A stretch of DNA of 64,000 nucleotides from an uncultured Clostridia bacterium (GCA_947625225.1 CANQNQ010000002.1:62001-126000), one strand, 5' to 3'. Shown: positions 26,119 through 34,971, numbered from the stretch's first letter. The notes: generated by a model from the letters alone, not told the origin. A program made the numbers and translations.

Positions 26119-27511
26119 TTTTTTCAAACTCCTTGGACGTGATGACAATGCTTACGCACGTCCCCTCTCCGGGGGCGCTGTTTATGACGGGCGTGATACC
26201 CATAAGCACTTCAAACCGTTCGGTAGAATTTTTTATACCGCACGATAACGGGGGGGGGGTACTTTTTGAGTCAAATCCAACGCCGTTGTCCACAATACGG
26301 ACGACAGCGTTGCCGTCCTTGGTGAGGCGGGAGGAGATTTTGATGTAGCCGTCGGGCTTCTCGTTGACCTTGCTGTGGCGGATGGAGTTTTCAATGTATG
26401 GTTGCAGGGAAAGCACAGGGACGTAAAAATCGGTGTATTCTATGTCGAATATGACGTTGAACTCACGGTCGAAGCACAGGTTTTCAAGCTCGATGTATGC
26501 CTGAATGTTGTCCAGCTCCTTTTCAAAGGGGATGAGGTCCACGTTTCCCGCTTCGACGTTGGCGCGCATATGTTTTGAGAACAGCGTGATCGCGCGGTCG
26601 CCCAGCTCGAAGCTGCGACGGTACAGCCCCTGTATGGCGGCAAGGGAGTTGAAGATGTAGTGCGGCTTGATCTGCGCGCGCAGCGCCTCCGTCCTCACGC
26701 GCTCGTACTTGAGCTTGTATTCGCTTACTTTCAGAGCGGCGCGGTCGCCTCGCACAGCAAAGGCGATGTAGGTCAACGCAAACAGCGCGATTTGACATAT
26801 AGCGTAAAAGCTGGTGAAGCCGTAGGGCGCAAACGTTATCCATCCGCCGCACATAATGTTGCTAAGGCTGCTGCCTATCGCGGTGGCAAGCAGCAGGGAA
26901 GTGGTGTAAAAGGGCGGGTCGTCAATGCCGGACTTTAACACCTTGCCCATTATGATCGACATGACGACGAGTAACGCGGTGACGTAAACGAAGTATGCGA
27001 TAGGCTCAAGTCCCACAAAGCTCAGCCCCGCATAGGCACCTATGCATAAGGCGGCAGCGGCGACAGTAAGCGCGCGCACCGCTCGCGGCGTACGAATGGA
27101 GTAGGTGTAGCGCTGGAAGGAGAGTACGGAAAGGGTGAGCAGTACAAAGAACATGAAGTAAACTATCCCGAACGCGCGCTCGTCAACTACGGCGCCCTTG
27201 TCTTTAAGAAAGAGCGCGAAGTCGGGCGAGAACACCGTCGCGCCTATAAGACACGCCGCTATGAGAACGGTGTGCAACGTGGAGTCCGATATCTTGAACA
27301 TGGAAATGAGCTCCACCGTGAAGATCAGCGAAAAAAAGCACATCACAAAAATGGCCAGCACTTTCACCGCGTACAGATAGGAGCGAGAGGCGCTGTGCCC
27401 GAGCGCGCCGAGTATCGCCGCTATGACGGAGGCGACAACCATTAAAAACAGTTCCGACGTCGTTAGAAACGCCGCTTTGCGTTTGATGTCCATACACTCA
27501 AAAGATAACAT
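26099..27511 (-). CDS. LytS/YehU-type sensor histidine kinase with an internal poly-G tract
   Basis: A 470-residue protein with seven or eight hydrophobic helices (about 18-255) and no extracellular domain. A His_kinase domain follows: H284 in QIKPHYIFNSL, QPYIENSIRHS (N box), VDNGVGFD, and GEGTCVSI at the end. Such kinases sense cell-wall or metabolite signals and phosphorylate the adjacent regulator. The coding strand has ten consecutive C at 26250-26259, read as Pro-Pro-Pro (about 419-421) between the DNGVGF and GI-N-ER boxes where ATP-lid sequence is normal. A slip of one base would remove the last 50 residues and shift the stop used for coupling to the regulator gene. Starts 27511 and 27493 are both possible; neither has a good ribosome site. 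Confidence 0.88.
   Translation of the reverse strand: MLSFECMDIKRKAAFLTTSELFLMVVASVIAAILGALGHSASRSYLYAVKVLAIFVMCFFSLIFTVELISMFKISDSTLHTVLIAACLIGATVFSPDFALFLKDKGAVVDERAFGIVYFMFFVLLTLSVLSFQRYTYSIRTPRAVRALTVAAAALCIGAYAGLSFVGLEPIAYFVYVTALLVVMSIIMGKVLKSGIDDPPFYTTSLLLATAIGSSLSNIMCGGWITFAPYGFTSFYAICQIALFALTYIAFAVRGDRAALKVSEYKLKYERVRTEALRAQIKPHYIFNSLAAIQGLYRRSFELGDRAITLFSKHMRANVEAGNVDLIPFEKELDNIQAYIELENLCFDREFNVIFDIEYTDFYVPVLSLQPYIENSIRHSKVNEKPDGYIKISSRLTKDGNAVVRIVDNGVGFDSKSTPPPLSCGIKNSTERFEVLMGITPVINSAPGEGTCVSIVITSKEFEKNENNHR
26250..26259. repeat. Poly-G tract of ten within the kinase gene
   Basis: Ten G on the forward strand inside the histidine kinase reading frame, flanked by AC and TA. The frame is intact in this copy. 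Confidence 0.9.
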
Positions 27512-27596
27512 TCTATTTTGCCGCTGTCAACATCGAGGCGGCAAAAATCGCCGACAGGTCAAAAAAATTTAAGGAATTTTTTTAGGCGGCGCGCGG

Positions 27597-27618
27597 TTTA
27601 GCACTTTTTTAGCACTTT
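27597..27618 (+). promoter_or_regulatory. Perfect 11-base direct repeat upstream of the LRR lipoprotein gene
   Basis: TTTAGCACTTT occurs twice head to tail with period 11, one helical turn, in the 149-base divergent region between the kinase and LRR lipoprotein genes. It is a candidate operator for the response regulator; that assignment is inference. Confidence 0.5.
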
Positions 27619-27660
27619 ATTTTCTATGATGATGTAAACACCCAATAATGGAGGTAATTT

Positions 27661-29070
27661 ATGAAAAAAGCAAAATTTGTCGTGGCGCTGATGTTTGTCA
27701 TGGCGCTGGCTCTTGCGCTCTCACTGACGATGGTGGCGTGCAACGGCGACAAGAACAACGATAACAACGACAACGGCCCCAAGTTTGAGACCCAAGTCCT
27801 TGAAGATGGCACCATCTCGGTCACAGGGCTGAGCTCCGTGTATGAGCCGGAAGACCATACTCTGACCATTCCCGAGACCCTCGAGGGCCGCACCGTCACG
27901 CAGGTCACCATTTCCAAGGGCTATGACCCATCGACACGCAGCGATATCATCTCGCCCAACATTTCCGATATGGTGTTGCCGGACACCGTTCGGCAACTCG
28001 GCTGCGACGAGTATACGTTTGACGGCATACCCGGCATCGCGCGCTTCAACATTCCGAGGGATCTGCGCAACATCACCTCGCACGCCTTCGACGATATCGA
28101 GCTCTCCACCACCACCGTTGACGGCATGAGCTATCTGGGCACCGAGGAAAACCCCTATATGATACTGTGGCAGGTGCAGTCCAACAGTGAGCACCTCACC
28201 GGCAACGTCACGCAGGGCACCAGAAAGTTGACTTTGCGCGATGAAACGACCATCGTCGGCCCAAACGCCCTCCTCAACAGATATACCAGCAGCTACACGT
28301 CGGTAGATATTGTGGACTTGAAGAACGCCACCATTCTGTGTGATGAGGCATTCTCGCAGTACAACCGCACCGATTGCCCCGTCAGCAGCATAATTGGCGT
28401 TGACAAACTCAAATATGTGGGCGACTATGCGCTGCACGGCTGCAACATGAGCGCAGTGTACTTCGGCGCAGATCTGGAATACCTCGGCAAAGGCGCGTTT
28501 ACCGGAAGCAGCAAGTTGGAGACCATCGACATCTCAAACTCCGCTAAACTCAAGACCATCGGCGATTACTGCTTCGAGGGCTGCACCAAAGTCGGTTCCC
28601 GCTTGGATCCCACCCTCAACATTCCCGCGTCCGTCGAGATCATCGGTGACTACGCGTTCAGCAGCGACAGCTTCGTTGAGATCGTCTTTGGCTCCAACAG
28701 CAAGCTCAAGGAGATCGGCGACTATGCCTTTGCAAGCAACAGCAAGCTGTCAGGCTCCCTCGAGCTGCCCGAAGGTCTGCTCTCCATCGGCAGCAACGCT
28801 TTCTACGGCAATTATTCTTTGGGTTCGGTCACCATCCCCGCTTCCGTCACGTATATCGGCCGCGGTGCGTTCGATCCGAATCCCAGAACGGGTAGCTTGC
28901 AAGCGACCTTTGCCGATACCAACGGTTGGGGCGTTTCCAAGGACTCCGGCGCCGAGCGCAACGAGATGACCACTCCAGCCCTGCGCCCCGCCACCGATCC
29001 CAACGGCCCGGCGATCAACGGAAATCTGCTGCAGGGAACGTACGTGGACTACTATTGGAGGAAGGCCTGA
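27661..29070 (+). CDS. BspA-like leucine-rich-repeat lipoprotein
   Basis: A 469-residue surface protein. The signal peptide runs to a lipobox TMVAC (C27), then an Asn/Asp-rich linker. From about residue 60 to 420 it carries LRR_5 (BspA/TpLRR) repeats, recognised from LxxIGDYCFEGCTKV, IPASVEIIGDYAFSS and LPEGLLSIGSNAFYG segments. These form a curved beta-solenoid used for adhesion to host proteins or other bacteria. GGAGG lies 8 bases before the ATG. It is transcribed away from the two-component genes with a tandem TTTAGCACTTT repeat between them, so it may be a target of that system. A terminator follows. Confidence 0.9.
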   Translation: MKKAKFVVALMFVMALALALSLTMVACNGDKNNDNNDNGPKFETQVLEDGTISVTGLSSVYEPEDHTLTIPETLEGRTVTQVTISKGYDPSTRSDIISPNISDMVLPDTVRQLGCDEYTFDGIPGIARFNIPRDLRNITSHAFDDIELSTTTVDGMSYLGTEENPYMILWQVQSNSEHLTGNVTQGTRKLTLRDETTIVGPNALLNRYTSSYTSVDIVDLKNATILCDEAFSQYNRTDCPVSSIIGVDKLKYVGDYALHGCNMSAVYFGADLEYLGKGAFTGSSKLETIDISNSAKLKTIGDYCFEGCTKVGSRLDPTLNIPASVEIIGDYAFSSDSFVEIVFGSNSKLKEIGDYAFASNSKLSGSLELPEGLLSIGSNAFYGNYSLGSVTIPASVTYIGRGAFDPNPRTGSLQATFADTNGWGVSKDSGAERNEMTTPALRPATDPNGPAINGNLLQGTYVDYYWRKA

Positions 29071-29094
29071 TCAGTCTTTCAGAACGTAAAAAGA

Positions 29095-29116
29095 GCAGGC
29101 GTTTGCCTGCTGTTTT
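29095..29116 (+). terminator. Terminator of the LRR lipoprotein gene
   Basis: GCAGGC-GTTT-GCCTGC followed by TGTTTTT. Confidence 0.8.
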
Positions 29117-29174
29117 TACATTCGGCGCAAAAACAAGATAAAATTAAATTCCTGTGATGTGGAGGTTTCCTTCA

Positions 29175-29204
29175 CTTCACAGCCATTACGGGAGTGGTGG
29201 CGGC
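29175..29204 (+). repeat. Short dispersed repeat, copy 2
   Basis: Reverse complement of the sequence at 5891-5920 around CCATTACGGGAGTGGTGGCG, with related flanks (TTCACTTCACAG). Confidence 0.65.
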
Positions 29205-29337
29205 ATAGCCGACATTGGGACAAAGCTCCCGCACGCAAAGCGAAGTTTACGTGAAATTTGCAAAAATAAACCTCGTTTTCGAGACTTTAGGGTAATACTA
29301 TAATTTATATGTTCGCGAGCGGAGCAACGTTTGCGCT

Positions 29338-29368
29338 AAAAACAGCTGCCGATAGGGCAGCTGTTTTT
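29338..29368 (-). terminator. Terminator of the 29388-30812 gene
   Basis: AAAAACAGCTGCC-GATA-GGGCAGCTGTTTTT. It is symmetrical with T runs on both strands, 20 bases beyond the reverse-strand stop. Confidence 0.8.
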
Positions 29369-29387
29369 ACATCCGGAGCAAAATTAT

Positions 29388-30812
29388 TCAGATCTTTTTG
29401 CGTGCGTGCAGGCAGGCGATGACTATCGCCGCAATTATGCCGCCTGCCACTGCGGCGATCAACAAAATGAGCGCGGTGGCTATCAGCACTATGTATAAGA
29501 CCGTCAGTCCTCCGGAGCTGCTACGTTCCGGATCTTCCGACGCGCACAGCGTAAACGTCAGCTCGCCGTCGGGCAGTCCGTCCAGCGAGAGGGCATAGCC
29601 GTCCTCGGTCTTTGTAAATCCCTCCGGCGCGCTGCCAAGCAGGAAGCTGTCGGTGCGGATGAATATGTCTATGTCGCCGAAACTACTCCACGTCGTGGCG
29701 GGAGAGAGCAGGTACGTGTAGTCGTATTTGGGCGGGTCGTAGTCGTCGTATATGTATGGATAGATGGGCGCAGTGACGGAGTTGAGCACGCGCTCGTTTG
29801 GGTCGAGGGTGATGTCGTATTCGTACCAGCGCATAAGCAAGCGCTCAAATCCGCTGCCGAAGTCGGCGGTGGTTATGACGATCCCGTTGTCGTACTCGTC
29901 GCTGAGCTCGGCAACTGCCGCGTTGTACAGGTCGACCTTGCTCACGGGGCTATTTTCGGTCCTGCTTGCCATGACGAATTCCTCAAACGTGAGCGTTGAT
30001 GTGGACGTCAGTGCCACATCCAAGGAGCACTGTTCCTCATCGCGCAGGCTGCCGTTTTTGTAAAATTTCCAATCGGGGAACTGCGCGTACGGAGTGCCCA
30101 GCACGTACACCGTAAGGGTGTCGTCCAGGTCGACCCATATGCCCGCGCGCGTGACGGCTCCGCGAATGTAGAGGTTGGGGGAGCCGGGGAAAACAATGCG
30201 CCTGTCCGCGCTGTTTATAAAGTCAAAAGCCGCGCATAAAGTGCCGTTCAGATCAACTTGAGTCGTTCCGCCGTATGCGAAGTCGTATCTGGTCACGGTC
30301 AGGTCGGGCGAGAAGAAGCTGTCCGTCACGTAGTCGTCGCGGATGAGGGCGAGCTGTCGGGTAGTGTCAAACTTGCCGTACTTATAGCCGGATAATGTAT
30401 GGCGCAGTCGCGTATCCACCGCGTTGCCGTTCACGGTCAGAGCGTAGGAGTCTATGACCTGCGCGTCATCGGCGCCTAAGTCGTAGTAGTAGGGCAGCGT
30501 TCCGAATGGGAAGAGCAGCGTCGCGGTGATAGTGTAGTCGGATGGATTGTAAAAGGTATACTCGGCGGTGACTTTGCCGTCGTAGCCGTCCTGCGTGCCT
30601 ACGGTGGGGAAGCTCGTCAGGTCAAAGGTCAGCTGCTCGTGTTCGACGACGATGGGATTTTCGCCGCGCATTATCGCGCCCATGGCGTCCACGCCCTCGT
30701 AGCGCTGCAAAGCCGAGTTGGCATTGGCCAACGACGTGGGCATAAATACGAGCGCCACCGTAACAAGCAGCGCTGCCGCGGCGCATATAGTAAGGCGTTT
30801 TGTAAGTTTCAT
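29388..30812 (-). CDS. Unknown secreted protein with C-terminal membrane anchor
   Basis: A 474-residue protein I do not recognise. MKLTKRLTICAAAALLVTVALVFM is a signal peptide with likely cleavage after the Ala-Asn-Ala region near residue 32. Residues 50-420 are rich in Asp, Tyr, Thr and Phe and look all-beta, with many aromatic pairs (YYYD, YPYIYDDYD). A hydrophobic helix at about 447-470 followed by HARKKI would stop transfer and leave a short basic cytosolic tail, so the bulk would face outside. The first beta segment (YTFYNPSDYTITATLLFPFG) recalls inter-alpha-trypsin or DUF4424-like folds but is not decisive. It has a strong promoter at 30957-30985 and is a single-gene unit. Confidence 0.75.
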   Translation of the reverse strand: MKLTKRLTICAAAALLVTVALVFMPTSLANANSALQRYEGVDAMGAIMRGENPIVVEHEQLTFDLTSFPTVGTQDGYDGKVTAEYTFYNPSDYTITATLLFPFGTLPYYYDLGADDAQVIDSYALTVNGNAVDTRLRHTLSGYKYGKFDTTRQLALIRDDYVTDSFFSPDLTVTRYDFAYGGTTQVDLNGTLCAAFDFINSADRRIVFPGSPNLYIRGAVTRAGIWVDLDDTLTVYVLGTPYAQFPDWKFYKNGSLRDEEQCSLDVALTSTSTLTFEEFVMASRTENSPVSKVDLYNAAVAELSDEYDNGIVITTADFGSGFERLLMRWYEYDITLDPNERVLNSVTAPIYPYIYDDYDPPKYDYTYLLSPATTWSSFGDIDIFIRTDSFLLGSAPEGFTKTEDGYALSLDGLPDGELTFTLCASEDPERSSSGGLTVLYIVLIATALILLIAAVAGGIIAAIVIACLHARKKI

Positions 30813-30956
30813 AATAGCCTCTTTGCTGCGGAACGGGGATAAAAATTATGCCGCCGATACCGCCGAGCATGATTTCTTATTGTAGTTATACGGGCGCATG
30901 TGCGCTCAAATTTGTTTGCATACGCAGGCGGGTACACAGCGCGCCGTTATGGACAA

Positions 30957-30985
30957 AGTATAGCACATCGGTCGGCGCTTGTCAA
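30957..30985 (-). promoter_or_regulatory. Promoter for the unknown surface protein gene
   Basis: On the reverse strand TTGACA (30980-30985), 17 bases, TATACT (30957-30962). The leader is about 140 bases long with no recognised riboswitch. The rest of the 30813-31254 gap is AT-rich and otherwise holds only the xpt promoter. Confidence 0.78.
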
Positions 30986-31134
30986 GGCGGGCGGCGGCGA
31001 CCCGTCTCAAATAGAATGATATAGCTAAGTTAATAGATAAACTATAATAATATTTATCCATAATTGAGCATATATTCAAAGGATATACTTTTTGTGTTTT
31101 TTTGAAAAAAATTGTCGCAACATAGTTATTTTGT

Positions 31135-31163
31135 TTGACACGCCAATTTGAATTAAGTATAAT
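31135..31163 (+). promoter_or_regulatory. Full-consensus promoter for xpt and the nucleoside transporter
   Basis: TTGACA (31135-31140), 17 bases, TATAAT (31158-31163). The leader to the xpt ATG is about 85 bases. I looked for a purine riboswitch core there and did not find one. Confidence 0.85.
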
Positions 31164-31254
31164 TCACCTATCATTTGCGAGCAACCAATCACGCAAACAC
31201 AACAGGCGGGACTGCGTTCCACGCCCAACCACCATATATGGTGCAGAGGTGACA

Positions 31255-31833
31255 ATGCAACTTTTGGAAGAGCGCATCCTCAAGGACGGCAAGGTTTATC
31301 CCGGCGAGGTCCTCAAGGTAAGCGGATTTCTGAATCATCTTATAGACGAGCAACTGCTCGACGAGGTCGGTAAGGAAATTTCTGCACGCTTTTGCAAGCA
31401 AAATGTGACGAAAATTCTGACCATTGAGGCATCGGGTATAGCGATAGCATGTGCGGCGGCACACTATCTGCATGCGCCGGTGCTTTTTGCTAAAAAGAGC
31501 AAGACCAACAACATATCCGCGGACTGCTATTGCGCGGACGTGATGTCCTACACGCACGGCACCCTCAGCAAGGTCTGCGTCGACAAGGAGTTTCTATCCT
31601 CAAGCGACCGCGTGCTGATTGTGGACGACTTCCTTGCGCGCGGCGAGGCTGTCAGGGGGCTGAAGAGCCTCGTCGAACAGGCGGGAGCGGAGCTGGTCGG
31701 TTGCGCCATCGCCATCGAAAAGGGCTTCCAGCCCGGAGGCGCGCAGCTAAGAGCCGAGGGCGTACGCGTGGAGAGCCTTGCCATCATCGACAGTATGACG
31801 GACGACAGCCTGGTCATACGCCACCAAAATTGA
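31255..31833 (+). CDS. xpt: Xanthine phosphoribosyltransferase
   Basis: A 192-residue purine salvage enzyme making XMP from xanthine and PRPP. It opens MQLLEERILKDGKVYPGEVLKV, as in Bacillus Xpt, with IEASGIAIACAAA for the base pocket and VLIVDDFLARGEAV for PRPP binding. A longer in-frame start exists at 31135, but that lies in the promoter; ATG 31255 follows AGAGGTGA. In Bacillus xpt sits with pbuX under a purine riboswitch. Here it instead precedes a BMP-type nucleoside ABC transporter by 43 bases without a terminator, so uptake and salvage are probably one unit. Confidence 0.95.
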   Translation: MQLLEERILKDGKVYPGEVLKVSGFLNHLIDEQLLDEVGKEISARFCKQNVTKILTIEASGIAIACAAAHYLHAPVLFAKKSKTNNISADCYCADVMSYTHGTLSKVCVDKEFLSSSDRVLIVDDFLARGEAVRGLKSLVEQAGAELVGCAIAIEKGFQPGGAQLRAEGVRVESLAIIDSMTDDSLVIRHQN

Positions 31834-31876
31834 AAAGCAAAAAATAAAGCCTTACGGCTAAAAAGGAGATGTAACA

Positions 31877-33088
31877 ATGAAAAAGAGAATTTTGGCACTT
31901 GTGCTGTGCGTAGCACTTGTGGCAGCACTCAGCGTCGGTTTGGTGCTTGGTCTTGCGGCCTGCAACAATAACGATGATACTCTCAAAGTGGGTCTTATCT
32001 GCTTGCATGATGAAAACTCCACCTACGACCTCAACTTCATCGATGCTATGGAGCGCGCAAGAGTTGAGCTTGGTTTTTCCAAAGCCCAAATCGTCATCAA
32101 GAAGAACATACCCGAAGGCCCCGAATGCTATGACGCCGCAGTTGAGCTCGTCGAAGACGGTTGCGACATCATCTTTGCGGACAGCTTCGGTCATGAAGAT
32201 CATATAATCCGCGCCGCCAAAGAGTATAAGGATGTTCAGTTCTGCCATGCTACAGGCACCAAGGCACATACCGAAAATCTTGCCAACTACCACAATGCAT
32301 TTGCTTCCATATATGAGGGCAGATACCTTGCAGGCGTTGCCGCAGGTCTGAAGCTCCAGGAAATGGGTTACGGCGAGGGCACCACTTTGGGCAATGCACC
32401 CAAGGTAGGTTATGTCGGCGCATTCCCCAATGCGGAAGTTAAGTCCGGTTACACCAGCTGGTTCCTTGGCGTTCGCTCTATCATAAGCGGAGCAACCATG
32501 GATGTTACGTTTACAAGTTCTTGGTATGACCAGGTCGCTGAGCATACCGCAGCAGAAACTCTCATCAGTGCAGGTTGCGTGCTTATTTCCCAGCATGCTG
32601 ACTCCATGGGCGCTCCTAACTCTTGCAAAGAGCACAGTGTTCCCAATGTCACTTATAATGTGAGCACAGAGAGCAGTTGCTCTGGTACATACATTGCAGG
32701 CTCCAGAATCAATTGGACTCCTTACTATGTGTATGCTATTAAGGCGTTGCAGAATGGCGAACAGATAGCGGCAGATTGGACGGGCACGCTTGCAACAGGT
32801 TCCGTTGAACTGCTTGAAATCGGCACCGCTGCTGCCCCCGGAACAAAGGAGAAGCTCGATGCAGTGAAGGCTAAACTCATTGATGGGACGTTGCATGTGT
32901 TTGACCTCGACACTTTCACGGTTGGTGGTGTGAAACTCACATCATTCCCCGCTGACATTGATTCCGATGCCGAGTATGTGCATGAGACGGCAGTAGATCT
33001 TTCTAAGGGCTATATCGAGGAATCAACTCTTCGTTCTGCACCTTACTTTGATCTTGACATTGACGGAATCACACTTCCCCAAGCCTAA
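31877..33088 (+). CDS. BMP-family nucleoside-binding lipoprotein of an ABC importer
   Basis: A 403-residue substrate-binding lipoprotein. The signal peptide has a lipobox ending at C29 (LGLAAC). The BMP/PnrA fold is shown by LKVGLICLHDENSTYDLNFIDAMERA, ELVEDGCDIIFADSFGHED, YEGRYLAGVAAG and KVGYVGAFPNAEV. Relatives bind purine nucleosides. A strong AAAAAGGAGATG ribosome site precedes the ATG. It sits between xpt and the importer ATPase and permease genes. A strong stem-loop after its stop may keep its mRNA in excess, as is usual for binding proteins. Confidence 0.93.
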   Translation: MKKRILALVLCVALVAALSVGLVLGLAACNNNDDTLKVGLICLHDENSTYDLNFIDAMERARVELGFSKAQIVIKKNIPEGPECYDAAVELVEDGCDIIFADSFGHEDHIIRAAKEYKDVQFCHATGTKAHTENLANYHNAFASIYEGRYLAGVAAGLKLQEMGYGEGTTLGNAPKVGYVGAFPNAEVKSGYTSWFLGVRSIISGATMDVTFTSSWYDQVAEHTAAETLISAGCVLISQHADSMGAPNSCKEHSVPNVTYNVSTESSCSGTYIAGSRINWTPYYVYAIKALQNGEQIAADWTGTLATGSVELLEIGTAAAPGTKEKLDAVKAKLIDGTLHVFDLDTFTVGGVKLTSFPADIDSDAEYVHETAVDLSKGYIEESTLRSAPYFDLDIDGITLPQA

Positions 33089-33109
33089 TAAACGAACGAA
33101 TAAAACAGA

Positions 33110-33138
33110 GGTTAGACGGAGCGCCGCTCCGTCTAACC
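33110..33138 (+). promoter_or_regulatory. Intercistronic stem-loop
   Basis: A 13-bp perfect stem, GGTTAGACGGAGC (33110-33122) and GCTCCGTCTAACC (33126-33138), with a GCC loop and no T tract. It lies between the binding-protein and ATPase genes. A role as partial terminator or 3'-end protector is inference. Confidence 0.75.
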
Positions 33139-33180
33139 GATTTATGACTTAAAAATCTATTTTGCGACGGAGGTAACAAC

Positions 33181-34971
33181 GTGGAAAAAACCGTTGCTAT
33201 CGAGCTTAAAGGCATCACCAAAACCTTTGGTGAGGTGGTCGCCAATAAGGATGTAAATCTCGACGTGTACAGGGGCGAGGTTCTTTCAATTTTGGGGGAA
33301 AACGGAAGCGGCAAGACTACGCTTATGAATATGATTGCCGGCATTTATTTCCCCGACGAGGGTCAGATTTTTATTGACGGCAAAGAGGTTGTCATCAAAT
33401 CGCCCAAGGACGCATTTGCTCATAAAATCGGCATGATACACCAGCACTTCAAACTGGTGGACGTGTTCAGCGCGGCAGACAATATAATCTTGGGTGAAAA
33501 GGCGCCTCGTTTTGATATGCGCGCGGAAGTTCAGCGCGTGAAAGACGAGTATGCCGAGGAAAACAAGCGTTTTGAGGAGTATGACGAAAGCGAGCATCCC
33601 GGCGCGCTTGCCTACCTACAAAAGCCAAAGTATCACAGCAACGCTCAGCTAAACCTCAAGCTGATGAGTCTGCCCTTTGAGGAGATAGGCAGAAAAATCA
33701 AATTCAATTGGCTCAGCCGCAATCGCGTCAAGGCGGTGCAGAGCATAGCCAACAGATTTGGATTTCAGATAGACCTTAAAAAGAAAATTTACGATATGTC
33801 TGTCAGTGAAAAGCAGACTGTCGAGATAATAAAAGTGCTGTATCGCGGCGCGGATATCCTCATCCTTGACGAACCCACCGCGGTGCTGACCCCGCAGGAG
33901 ATAGAAAAGCTGTTTGACGTCATCCGCAATATGCGCGACAGCGGCAAGTCCATAATCATCATCACGCACAAGCTCAACGAGGTTATGGAGATCTCGGACA
34001 GGGTGGCGGTGCTCAGAAAGGGCGAACATATCGCCACCGTCAACACTGCGGAAACCAACGAGCAGGAGCTCACCGAGATGATGGTGGGCAAAAAGGTGTC
34101 CCTCAACATAGACCGCACCCTGCCGCACGACGTGGTGGACAGACTTATTGTAAAAAACCTCACCGCCGTGGACCACGAGGGCGTAAAGGTGCTCAACAAC
34201 ATCAGCTTCGAGGCGCGTTCGGGCGAGATATTGGGTATCGCGGGCATAGCGGGCAGCGGCCAGAGGCAATTGCTGGAAGCTATCGCAGGTCTTTACAAGG
34301 TCAACGAGGGCGAAATAAGTTATATAGACCCATTCAACAACAATGAAAAAGTGGATCTGCGATCTAAGACTCCCGTGCAGATAAGAGAATTGGGAGTCAG
34401 GTTGTCATTTGTGCCCGAGGACAGGCTCGGCATGGGACTTGTAGGCAACATGGACCTTGTGGACAACATGATGCTGCGCAGCTATCGCAAGGGCAAATCT
34501 ATATTCCTTGACAGAAAGGCGCCCAAGATACTTGCGGACAAGATAGTTGAGGAATTGGAAGTGGTCACACCCAGCACTCACACCGCGGTCAGAAAGCTGT
34601 CGGGCGGCAATGTGCAAAAGGTGCTGGTCGGCAGAGAGATCGCCGCTTCGCCCACCGTGCTGATGGCGGCGTATCCCGTCAGAGGCCTTGACATCAACTC
34701 GTCGTATACGATCTATAATTTGCTCAACGAGCAAAAGGAAAAGGGCGTCGCGGTCATCTTCGTAGGCGAAGATCTGGACGTGCTCATAGAACTTTGCGAC
34801 CGCATATTGGTCATCTGCGCGGGACAGGTCACCGGCATTGTGGAGGGCAGACGCGCCATCAAGGAACAGCTCGGCTTGTTGATGACAAAGACCGATGTTG
34901 ATGAAAATCAAATTTCCATTGACGAGCTGACAATAAAGCAGGAAACCGAACAAGGAGGGGAGGAGCAATGA
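33181..34971 (+). CDS. Nucleoside ABC importer ATPase, two fused nucleotide-binding domains
   Basis: A 596-residue protein. The first domain has Walker A GENGSGKTT (39-47), signature MSVSEKQ (206-212) and Walker B ILILDEP. The second domain (from about residue 320) has GIAGSGQRQ, signature LSGGNVQK and the degenerate AAYPVRGLD normal for the second half of this sugar/nucleoside-type family. Typical members are about 510 residues; here a charged insertion of about 75 residues (109-184) separates the Q-loop region from the signature of domain 1. It energises uptake through the two permeases that follow, and its stop overlaps the next start by 4 bases (ATGA). ACGGAGGTAACAAC precedes the start. 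Confidence 0.93.
   Translation: MEKTVAIELKGITKTFGEVVANKDVNLDVYRGEVLSILGENGSGKTTLMNMIAGIYFPDEGQIFIDGKEVVIKSPKDAFAHKIGMIHQHFKLVDVFSAADNIILGEKAPRFDMRAEVQRVKDEYAEENKRFEEYDESEHPGALAYLQKPKYHSNAQLNLKLMSLPFEEIGRKIKFNWLSRNRVKAVQSIANRFGFQIDLKKKIYDMSVSEKQTVEIIKVLYRGADILILDEPTAVLTPQEIEKLFDVIRNMRDSGKSIIIITHKLNEVMEISDRVAVLRKGEHIATVNTAETNEQELTEMMVGKKVSLNIDRTLPHDVVDRLIVKNLTAVDHEGVKVLNNISFEARSGEILGIAGIAGSGQRQLLEAIAGLYKVNEGEISYIDPFNNNEKVDLRSKTPVQIRELGVRLSFVPEDRLGMGLVGNMDLVDNMMLRSYRKGKSIFLDRKAPKILADKIVEELEVVTPSTHTAVRKLSGGNVQKVLVGREIAASPTVLMAAYPVRGLDINSSYTIYNLLNEQKEKGVAVIFVGEDLDVLIELCDRILVICAGQVTGIVEGRRAIKEQLGLLMTKTDVDENQISIDELTIKQETEQGGEEQ

Larger units (their letters stand above)
29071..29387. other. Gene-free region with terminators and a repeat copy
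   Basis: It contains the lipoprotein gene terminator, the second copy of the short dispersed repeat (29175-29204), about 130 bases of AT-rich sequence without a frame, and the terminator of the reverse-strand gene. Confidence 0.7.

Noticed and set aside
31164-31254. Purine riboswitch in the xpt leader
   Set aside because: The leader is only about 90 bases, and the conserved TATA-stem and loop-loop sequences were not found; only small hairpins are present.
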